From JANPPS01 sp043758105 (GTDB lineage Bacteria > Pseudomonadota > Alphaproteobacteria > Acetobacterales > Acetobacteraceae): a stretch of DNA of 12,686 nucleotides. Shown here piece by piece: positions 1-4,772 of the stretch (the stretch's first letter is position 1; each line of letters begins with the position of its first letter). The notes below the pieces were generated by a model, which ran no database searches, was not told the DNA's origin, and saw nothing but the letters and a program-made list of their open reading frames with translations. The stretch covers positions 1 to 12,686 of the forward strand of contig JAYVOF010000130.1 of assembly GCA_043758105.1 (NCBI GenBank), read 5' to 3'. A program made the translations under genes and the position numbers.

Positions 1-153
1 GAAACTTCCGAGGCAGACGACACCATTACGCTTAACAGTCTGCGGCGAATAGCAGAGGCGTTGGGTTGTGAGTTGACCTCGCCGCGCGGCCGATACAGCG
101 CGTTCGGCATCGCCTCACCGGGCGCCACCGCCGGACCGTCCGGACCCCGATAA
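1..153 (+). pseudogene. 3' fragment of an XRE-type regulator resembling mobile mystery protein A
   Basis: Frame 1 of the plus strand is open from the window edge to a TAA at 151-153. Bases 1-75 translate to a stretch containing DTITLNSLRRIAEALGCEL. This resembles the helix-turn-helix C-terminal part of 'mobile mystery protein A' regulators, a small family often found on plasmids and genomic islands. In that family the next residues are normally of the type VYALVP. Here, from base 76, the frame instead reads antisense to a hydratase gene until the stop. The fragment therefore appears to have lost its C-terminus at about base 75. Its upstream part lies outside the window. The match is from memory of the family and covers only 25 residues, so it is suggestive rather than certain. 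Confidence 0.5.
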
Positions 154-548
154 ACCAGATCCTGGTCCTCACTGATCGCCGGGCCGGACGGGCCGCTGAT
201 GGTGTGGTGGACGGTGACGAACACCAGCCGCCCGCTGCGGCCGATTTTTTCGTCGATGGAGGTAACAGTGCTCATACGCGTCACCGCGTCTCCGGCCCGT
301 AGCGGACAGAGGAAACGGACCCTCCCGCCCGCCCACATCCGCCGGCCCAGCTCCGGCAGTGCCGGCAGGAACCCGCCCCGGCGGGGGTGCCCGTCCGGGC
401 CCAGCCCCTCCGGCGGCAGCCATTCCTGGAACAGTGTCCAGTGCCACAGCGGCGGCAAAATCTCCGGCACCTTCACGCCCAGCGTCGCCGCCATGGCCGC
501 CAGCATCGGACGGCCGATTACGTCATGCCGGGTTTCGGTCTCGCTCAA
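1..548 (-). CDS. FAS1-like/MaoC-type acyl-CoA hydratase, N-terminal half only (truncated)
   Basis: This minus-strand frame encodes an N-terminal hot-dog dehydratase domain of the mesaconyl-C4-CoA hydratase/HTD2-like family. Diagnostic pieces are GPDGHPRRGGFLP, RRMWAGGRVRF, the PLRAGDAVTR stretch, EKIGRSGRLVFVTV and SEDQDLVYRG, in the family's usual order. I choose the TTG at 548-546, which overlaps the TGA of the upstream GDSL gene (547-545) as TTGA. It gives an N-terminus beginning Ser-Glu-Thr-Glu-Thr-Arg, as in relatives, and implies translational coupling. Known members have about 270-290 residues, with the second hot-dog domain carrying the catalytic His/Asp motif. Here the similarity ends near base 80 (about residue 157). 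The frame then runs antisense through the regulator fragment to the window edge without a stop. The catalytic half is absent from what is visible, so the product is probably inactive. The acyl-CoA substrate cannot be told. Confidence 0.7.
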   Translation of the reverse strand, partial: MSETETRHDVIGRPMLAAMAATLGVKVPEILPPLWHWTLFQEWLPPEGLGPDGHPRRGGFLPALPELGRRMWAGGRVRFLCPLRAGDAVTRMSTVTSIDEKIGRSGRLVFVTVHHTISGPSGPAISEDQDLVYRGPDGPAVAPGEAMPNALYRPRGEVNSQPNASAIRRRLLSVMVSSASEV

Positions 549-1927
549 TTCGCCGCAGCCCGCCGGCGCGGGGAGGCGGATAGCAGCCGGAGGTCGATCG
601 CGTCGCCCATCGCCAGATACCCGGCACGGTTCGGATGCAGCCCCTCGCCCGGGCCGCCGATGGTGCTGCCGGGAATGAATTCGGGCCGCATCGCCAGCGT
701 CTGCGGGTCCATGGTGGCGCGGTCGAAATCGATCACCGCATCGAACAGGCCGTCATTCTTCCGGATCGTCGCATTCATCGTGCGGCGGTTCTGCTCTACC
801 TGCGGCGGGCTGTGCGCTTCGCTCGTCGTGTTGACGATGCTCGTCAGCGTCGCCCCCAGCACCATCACCCCATGCAGTTTGTCCCGCATGCGCTTCACAC
901 CCTCACTCATGCCGCGCCCGACCGCGTCGGGCGTGGCGTTGCCAGCGGTGCCGAAATCGTTGATGCCTTCGAGCCATATCACGTGGGTGACGCCCGACAG
1001 GCTCAACACGTCCCGGTCCAGCCGGGACAGCGCGGAGGGACCACCCGGAAACGGCTTGTCCGGGCCATACTCGGGCGGACCCACCACCTGGTTTCCGCCG
1101 ATCCCGGCATTGACCACCGCCACATGCTCTCCCTGATGTGCCACTTGCAGCCGGCGCATCAGTATGTCAGGCCAGCGGTCGTCGCCGTTCAGCGTGCTGC
1201 TGGTGCCGTCGGTGATGCTGTCGCCAAAGCAGACCACGACTCGGGTATCCGCCGGCGCCATGACATCGAGCGCGTCCAGGAAATACCAGCTGGTGGTGCT
1301 GTTAGGATAGGCGGCTTCGTGCTCCAGCTCCCCCAACGACCCGGCACCCGGCGCCGTCACGTAGCTCGTCTGCAGGCCCTTCGCATGCCACGTCATCGGC
1401 CCGCTCTCACCCACGACATGGAAACTCGCGGCCAGTTTGCGCCCGAGCCACACCGGTGCGGCCGGGTCGGCGATCCAGGGGAGCGTCACCGGGTCCGACC
1501 AGATTTGCGCGCCCGGCGCCATGGTCGTGCTCTTCTTACCGGCGAAGGTTACCGGACGGTTGCTGCCGGGCATGAGGGTGGCGCCGCTGGATTGCAGGCC
1601 GAGATACGCGCCATCCAGCGTCACCGGCTTGGTGCCGAACGCGTTGCTGAAGCGAAGCCGCATGCGCGTGGCCCAGAGCGATGGTTTAAACACCAGCCGG
1701 AACGTCTGGTCCTTGGCCTGTGGCTCGGGGAACGCGAAGCGCAGCACGGGTTGCGCGGTGGCGTTGCCGATCGGGTAGGGACCTTGGACGGAGGCGGCCC
1801 AGGAGGTGACCCATTTCGGCTGCGCCTCTGCCCCCTGCAGTGATGCCAACAGCAGCGCCGCTATGCCCAATGAATGGCGCATCAGTGAATGACGCCTCTG
1901 TGAATGGCGCATCAGTGAATGGCGCAT
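545..1927 (-). CDS. Secreted SGNH/GDSL-family esterase/lipase-type hydrolase
   Basis: A 460-residue protein of the SGNH hydrolase family, presumably an exported esterase acting on acyl or acetyl groups; the substrate is unknown. Block I is FGDSITDG with nucleophile Ser237. Block II is NAGIGGN (Gly278/Asn279, oxyanion hole) and block III is GIND (Asn323). Block V is GEGLHPN with His431. The residue three before this His, normally the triad Asp, is Glu428. Residues 36-225 form the extra N-terminal beta-rich domain usual in this subfamily (WVTSWAAS start). A signal peptide is seen at about residues 16-35 (MRHS, hydrophobic core, GAEA cleavage before Gln36). A strong Shine-Dalgarno (GGGGAGG, 1933-1939) lies just upstream of the ATG at 1927, so that start is favoured. 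It adds 15 residues made of a pentapeptide repeat (MRHSL-like) in front of the signal peptide; Met16 is a possible alternative start. The gene is coupled to the downstream hydratase and diverges from the puc operon. Confidence 0.88.
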   Translation of the reverse strand: MRHSLMRHSQRRHSLMRHSLGIAALLLASLQGAEAQPKWVTSWAASVQGPYPIGNATAQPVLRFAFPEPQAKDQTFRLVFKPSLWATRMRLRFSNAFGTKPVTLDGAYLGLQSSGATLMPGSNRPVTFAGKKSTTMAPGAQIWSDPVTLPWIADPAAPVWLGRKLAASFHVVGESGPMTWHAKGLQTSYVTAPGAGSLGELEHEAAYPNSTTSWYFLDALDVMAPADTRVVVCFGDSITDGTSSTLNGDDRWPDILMRRLQVAHQGEHVAVVNAGIGGNQVVGPPEYGPDKPFPGGPSALSRLDRDVLSLSGVTHVIWLEGINDFGTAGNATPDAVGRGMSEGVKRMRDKLHGVMVLGATLTSIVNTTSEAHSPPQVEQNRRTMNATIRKNDGLFDAVIDFDRATMDPQTLAMRPEFIPGSTIGGPGEGLHPNRAGYLAMGDAIDLRLLSASPRRRAAAN

Positions 1928-1930
1928 CGT
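1871..1930. repeat. Four tandem copies of a 15-bp repeat at the start of the GDSL gene
   Basis: Unit tgaatggcgcatcag occurs at 1871-1885 and again, identical, at 1901-1915. The unit at 1886-1900 (tgaatgacgcctctg) differs at four positions. The unit at 1916-1930 ends in cgt instead of cag. Read on the minus strand it encodes repeats of Met-Arg-His-Ser-Leu, each able to supply a start codon except the third. The length is a multiple of three, so copy-number change would lengthen or shorten the N-terminus without a frameshift. Confidence 0.9.
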
Positions 1931-2011
1931 ATCCTCCCCGGTTTTGACGGAGATTTCGCACTAAGGCCACGGCGCGGCAAGCGGGGCAACGCATGAGCAT
2001 GCGACAAAGGC

Positions 2012-2055
2012 TTGACACTCGTTCGGGTCACTGTAACGTCTTGCTGACAGATAAT
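2012..2055 (+). promoter_or_regulatory. Candidate sigma-70-type promoter(s) for the puc operon
   Basis: Two alternatives can be seen. One pairs a perfect -35 TTGACA (2012-2017) with a weak -10 TAACGT (2034-2039) over a 16-bp spacer. The other pairs a good -10 GATAAT (2050-2055) with a weak -35 GTCACT (2027-2032) over 17 bp. In both cases the -10 lies inside or between the two PpsR-type palindromes, as expected for repression by occlusion. The transcription start is not known. The leader to pucB would be roughly 100-120 nt. Confidence 0.4.
2032..2049. promoter_or_regulatory. PpsR/CrtJ-type operator, upstream box
   Basis: TGTAACGTCTTGCTGACA fits the established PpsR/CrtJ consensus TGT-N12-ACA exactly; the inner bases read TGTAA-N8-TGACA. 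It overlaps the -10 of one candidate promoter. PpsR/CrtJ is the redox/light-responsive repressor of bacteriochlorophyll, carotenoid and puc genes in purple bacteria. No ppsR gene is in the window, so the regulator is inferred from the site. Confidence 0.75.
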
Positions 2056-2057
2056 TG

Positions 2058-2075
2058 TGTCAGGAGGTATTGACA
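2058..2075. promoter_or_regulatory. PpsR/CrtJ-type operator, downstream box
   Basis: TGTCAGGAGGTATTGACA is a perfect TGTCA-N8-TGACA palindrome, the full form of the PpsR/CrtJ consensus. It begins 8 bp after the upstream box ends (gap GATAATTG, 2050-2057). This is the same spacing known for cooperatively bound CrtJ sites in the bchC promoter of Rhodobacter capsulatus. The box lies about 90 bp upstream of the pucB start codon. Confidence 0.8.
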
Positions 2076-2114
2076 GACGCGGCTGAGGCGACCCGAGGAC
2101 CTAGACCGCAGCCA

Positions 2115-2128
2115 CGCCTGATAAGGCG
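2115..2128 (+). other. Small hairpin in the puc leader
   Basis: CGCCT-gata-AGGCG can form a 5-bp stem with a 4-base loop. It lies in the untranslated leader about 25 bases upstream of the pucB Shine-Dalgarno. It could stabilise the 5' end of the mRNA, but the stem is short and may be incidental. Confidence 0.3.
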
Positions 2129-2164
2129 CGGATCGAACCCACGCATTCATCAAGGAGGAAAGTC

Positions 2165-2347
2165 ATGTCTATGAGTCAAACAGGTAACCCGGGTCTCGAT
2201 GACCCGACCCGGGTCTGGCCGACCGGTCTCACGATCGTCGAATCCGAAGAACTGCACCGTCACGTCATCGATGGCGCACGAGTGTTCTTCGTGATCTCGC
2301 TGTTCGCGCATTTTCTGGCCTATATCTACTCACCCTGGCTGCATTAA
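2165..2347 (+). CDS. pucB: Light-harvesting complex LH2 (B800-850) beta polypeptide
   Basis: A 60-residue antenna apoprotein, a single-span membrane peptide that pairs with PucA and binds bacteriochlorophyll in the peripheral LH2 ring. The order is the typical VWPTGLT N-terminus, ESEELHRHVIDGAR (His31 and Arg39, at the positions that contact B800 in known LH2), then the membrane helix with AHFLAYIYSPWLH. His49 in that helix is the expected B850 ligand. The family's usual length is about 45-60 residues, and this copy has about 12 extra N-terminal residues. The ATG at 2165 is preceded by a strong Shine-Dalgarno (AAGGAGGA around 2152-2159). A second Met at codon 3 is less well placed. First gene of the puc operon, 14 bp ahead of pucA, under the tandem PpsR-type boxes. 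Confidence 0.97.
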   Translation: MSMSQTGNPGLDDPTRVWPTGLTIVESEELHRHVIDGARVFFVISLFAHFLAYIYSPWLH

Positions 2348-2361
2348 AGGGAGATTGAACC

Positions 2362-2694
2362 ATGAATCAGGGTAGAATTTGGTGTGTGGTTAACCCCACC
2401 ATCGGCCTCCCGCTCCTGCTCGGCAGCGTCGCGCTGACGTCGTTGGCGGTGCATACGGCGGTGATGACCCACACGACGTGGATGGGAAGTTACTGGATGG
2501 GCGCCGCCCGGACCCGCGTGACGGACGCAACGCCGCCGGTGACGGTGGCCCCGCTCGCCGCCGCGGGCTTCTCCATCACGGTGACCCCGGTCGCCGCCGT
2601 GGACGCCGCGACCCCGGCCACGTTTACGATCAACGTCACGCCATCGGCGGTTTCGCCGCCACCGGCCTCCATACGCTCGGCGAGTGTGGAGTAG
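2362..2694 (+). CDS. pucA: LH2 alpha polypeptide with a long C-terminal extension
   Basis: A 110-residue LH2 alpha antenna protein. Residues 1-48 match canonical PucA: MNQGRIWCVVNP (N-terminal Met, the B800 ligand region), a membrane helix with B850 ligand His31, then HTTWMGSYWMG. Tyr44 and Trp45 occupy the positions that hydrogen-bond B850, which favours a B850 rather than B820 spectral form. Canonical alpha chains have about 50-70 residues. Here about 60 more follow, rich in Ala, Pro, Val and Thr, with two related heptads, FSITVTP (70-76) and FTINVTP (88-94), and a Pro/Ser tail. This tail should lie on the periplasmic face. No stop-codon loss is evident because the extension keeps a plausible coding composition to the TAG. 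The Shine-Dalgarno AAAGGGAGA precedes the ATG. The function of the extension is unknown. Confidence 0.95.
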   Translation: MNQGRIWCVVNPTIGLPLLLGSVALTSLAVHTAVMTHTTWMGSYWMGAARTRVTDATPPVTVAPLAAAGFSITVTPVAAVDAATPATFTINVTPSAVSPPPASIRSASVE

Positions 2695-2720
2695 GCCTTT
2701 GCTCTCTAGCCTCCGTCCCC

Positions 2721-2744
2721 GGCCGGTGTCTTCGGAAACCGGCC
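2721..2744 (+). terminator. pucA-pucC intercistronic hairpin (UUCG tetraloop), probably an mRNA stabiliser or attenuator
   Basis: GGCCGGT (2721-2727) pairs with ACCGGCC (2738-2744). After a G/A mismatch, U-A and C-G pairs close a UUCG loop (2731-2734). Free energy was not computed, but a 7-bp GC-rich stem with this loop should be very stable. No U-run follows, so it is probably not a complete intrinsic terminator. In Rhodobacter, hairpins after pucBA protect the short antenna mRNA and reduce read-through into pucC. The same role is inferred here, since antenna peptides are needed in great excess over PucC. Confidence 0.6.
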
Positions 2745-2790
2745 GGTGGTCGGGCCGGTGGTAGGGCCAGTGATAGGGCAAGTGGTAGGT
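2743..2790 (+). repeat. Four tandem copies of a 12-bp repeat before pucC
   Basis: Units at 2743-2754 (ccggtggtcggg), 2755-2766 (ccggtggtaggg), 2767-2778 (ccagtgataggg) and 2779-2790 (caagtggtaggt) form a decaying tandem array. It starts within the right arm of the hairpin and ends 14 bp before the pucC start codon. It probably arose by slippage. It sets the distance between the hairpin and the pucC ribosome-binding site and has no other evident function. Confidence 0.8.
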
Positions 2791-2804
2791 TTTCGGGGCA
2801 TGCC

Positions 2805-4190
2805 ATGAACCGGGTAAGCCAGAAGGTCATGAGCACGTGGATCGGCTTGGGTCCGCGGTTCCTGCCGTTTGCCGACGCCGCCAGCCCTGACCTGCCCCTC
2901 TCGCGGCTCTTGCGGCTGTCGCTGTTTCAGGTCTCGGTCGGGATGGCGCTCGTCTTGCTCGTGGGCACGCTGAACCGGGTCATGATCGTGGAGCTCGGGG
3001 TGCCAGCGTCGGTCGTCGGCGTCATGATCTCGCTGCCGCTGATCTGCGCGCCATTTCGCGCACTGATCGGATTCCGCTCCGATCAGCACCGCTCGGCCCT
3101 TGGCTGGAAGCGGGCACCGTTCATCTTCCGCGGCACGATGCTGCAATTCGGCGGGCTGGCGATCATGCCGTTCGCCATCCTCGTGCTGTCGGGTGCCGGC
3201 AATGCCGCTGAGTCGCCGGCCTGGATCGGCACCCTGGGCGCGGGCGGCGCGTTCCTGCTGGTGGGCGCCGGGCTGCATATGACGCAGACGGTGGGCCTCG
3301 CCCTCGCGACCGATCTGGCGCCGTCCGGGTCGCAGCCGCAGGTCGTGGGCCTCATGTATGTCATGCTGCTGGTCTCGATGATGGCGAGCGCGCTGCTGTT
3401 CGGCGCGTTCCTGGCCGATTTCACCCCGGGACGGCTGATCCAGGTCATCCAGGCGGCGGCCGTGATCACCCTTATGCTCAACCTCACGGCGGTCTGGAAA
3501 CAGGAGAGCCGCAACCGGTTTCAGGCGAAACAGCCGCGCAATGCACCCGACTTCATGGCCGCTTGGGCCCGGTTTACCCAGGGTGCGCATGCCCTCCGCC
3601 GTCTCTGGGCGGTGGGCCTGGGGACCATGGCGTTCAGTATGGAGGACGTGTTGCTGGAACCCTATGGCGGGCAGATCCTGCATCTGTCGGTCGGTGACAC
3701 GACGAAGCTCACGGCGACACTCGCGGTCGGCGGGCTGCTGGGCTTTGGCCTCGCATCCCGGGTGCTGAGCCGGGGCACCGACCCGTTTCGGCTGGCGTGC
3801 TACGGGGCCCTAGTGGGCATTCCGGCCTTTGCACTCGTGATCGCGGCCGCCCCCGCCGCCTCACCGCCGCTGTTCGCGTGCGGCACCTTATTGATCGGCT
3901 TCGGCGCCGGGCTGTTCGGCCATGGCACCCTCACGGCCACGATGCGGCTGGCGTCGGCGCAGCAGGCCGGCTTGGCGCTGGGGGCGTGGGGCGCGGTGCA
4001 GGCGTCCGCCGCGGGCGTCGCCATTGCCCTGGGGGGTCTGCTGCGGGACGCGGCCGACCGGCTGCTGCCGCCGGCCCCGCTGGGTGCCGCCACCGGATAT
4101 GAATTCGTCTATGCCATCGAGATCGCCCTGCTGCTGGTGACGGTCGTCACCATGCTGCCGTTGGTTCGCCGCATCGCCGTTCACGCCTGA
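2805..4190 (+). CDS. pucC: PucC, LH2 assembly protein of the BCH/PucC major facilitator family
   Basis: A 461-residue integral membrane protein required in purple bacteria for LH2 assembly. The family (PucC, LhaA, BchG-linked Orf428) belongs to the major facilitator superfamily and is thought to deliver bacteriochlorophyll to antenna polypeptides. Family landmarks are LPFADAASPDLPLSRLLRLS near the N-terminus, SLFQVSVGMALVLLVGTLNR, VMIVELGVPAS, the cytoplasmic segment SDQHRSALGWKRAPFIFRG, and MEDVLLEPYGGQ in the second half. About twelve hydrophobic segments are visible, matching the usual size of about 460. The reading frame is open far upstream through pucA, but homology begins just after the ATG at 2805 (MNRVSQKVMSTW). 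Its ribosome-binding site is weak (GGGG, 2795-2798), consistent with lower expression than pucBA. Fourteen bases separate it from the following repeat protein. Confidence 0.95.
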   Translation: MNRVSQKVMSTWIGLGPRFLPFADAASPDLPLSRLLRLSLFQVSVGMALVLLVGTLNRVMIVELGVPASVVGVMISLPLICAPFRALIGFRSDQHRSALGWKRAPFIFRGTMLQFGGLAIMPFAILVLSGAGNAAESPAWIGTLGAGGAFLLVGAGLHMTQTVGLALATDLAPSGSQPQVVGLMYVMLLVSMMASALLFGAFLADFTPGRLIQVIQAAAVITLMLNLTAVWKQESRNRFQAKQPRNAPDFMAAWARFTQGAHALRRLWAVGLGTMAFSMEDVLLEPYGGQILHLSVGDTTKLTATLAVGGLLGFGLASRVLSRGTDPFRLACYGALVGIPAFALVIAAAPAASPPLFACGTLLIGFGAGLFGHGTLTATMRLASAQQAGLALGAWGAVQASAAGVAIALGGLLRDAADRLLPPAPLGAATGYEFVYAIEIALLLVTVVTMLPLVRRIAVHA

Positions 4191-4204
4191 TCTGGAGAGC
4201 ACCC

Positions 4205-4747
4205 ATGCCCATCACCCGCATCTTCAACACTGCCGACGACGCCGCCTCCGCCGTGGCCGAGCTGCGTCAGTTCGGCTATGGCACCGTCGGCGTGAGCGTC
4301 GCGCCCGGCGCGTCCGGCACGGTGGTGACGGCCGATGCGCCGTTCGGGACTGCCGGCCGCGTCACGCAAATCCTGCAGCGGCCGCGACCCGGCGATACCG
4401 GCGTGGTAAACGCGGTCGATTCCGGCGCGGTTCACACCTCCACCGAACACGCGCGGCTGGCGAAGGCCGCGCCGCTGTCCAGCGCGCTCGACTGGCCGCT
4501 GCTGTCCCGCAACCCGGCCCCGCTATCGTCCCTGTTCGGCCTGCCAATCCTCAGCCGGCGGCAGCGGTCGAAGACCACGCTGCTTTCGAACCGCGCCGCG
4601 CCGCTGTCGGCCCTGACGCAGCTGCCGACACTATCCCGCAACGCGGCCCCGCTGTCATCGTTGTTGGGCGTCAAGGTGTTGAGCCAAAACCCGGCACCGC
4701 TATCCAGCCTCGTGAATGCCCCGGTGCTGTCCAAGAACCAGCGCTGA
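4205..4747 (+). CDS. Unrecognised 180-residue protein with a C-terminal 16-residue repeat, last gene of the puc operon
   Basis: I do not recognise a named family. Residues 1-60 (ITRIFNTADDAASAVAELR, FGYGTVGVSV) look like a small alpha/beta domain vaguely reminiscent of general-stress 17M/YflT-type domains. This resemblance is weak. After a linker, residues 89-180 are built of a 16-residue motif, consensus APLSSLxxxPxLSRNP. Full copies start at 89, 105, 132, 148 and 164, and an 11-residue partial unit lies at 121-131. There is no signal peptide or membrane helix. The tail is basic and of moderate hydrophobicity. The gene follows pucC by 14 bp with its own Shine-Dalgarno (GGAGAG, 4194-4199), so it is very likely co-transcribed with pucBAC. 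A role in LH2 assembly, stability or packing is a guess from context. It occupies the place where pucD/pucE lie in some species but shows no resemblance that I can see to them. Confidence 0.85.
   Translation: MPITRIFNTADDAASAVAELRQFGYGTVGVSVAPGASGTVVTADAPFGTAGRVTQILQRPRPGDTGVVNAVDSGAVHTSTEHARLAKAAPLSSALDWPLLSRNPAPLSSLFGLPILSRRQRSKTTLLSNRAAPLSALTQLPTLSRNAAPLSSLLGVKVLSQNPAPLSSLVNAPVLSKNQR
4469..4741 (+). repeat. Coding repeats, five copies of a 48-bp unit plus one partial
   Basis: Units of 48 bp begin at 4469, 4517, 4598, 4646 and 4694, with a degenerate 33-bp segment at 4565-4597 between the second and third. The protein motif is much better conserved than the DNA. The paired serines, for example, are encoded TCC AGC, TCG TCC, TCA TCG and TCC AGC in different copies. 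The array is therefore old and appears to be held by selection on the peptide rather than by recent duplication. Confidence 0.85.
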
Positions 4748-4772
4748 CCCGCCCCACGCCGCCATACGGATG

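Noticed and set aside
635..1843. Long plus-strand open frame opposite the GDSL gene
   Set aside because: It is an Arg/His-rich antisense shadow caused by high GC; the minus strand carries the complete SGNH motifs.
2478..2804. In-frame upstream extension of pucC by 109 codons
   Set aside because: It overlaps pucA in another frame, runs through the hairpin and 12-bp repeats, and has no similarity to PucC N-termini, which begin just after the ATG at 2805.
4469..4741. 48-bp repeats as a CRISPR array
   Set aside because: The units are contiguous without spacers, diverge at synonymous sites and are in frame in a coding gene.
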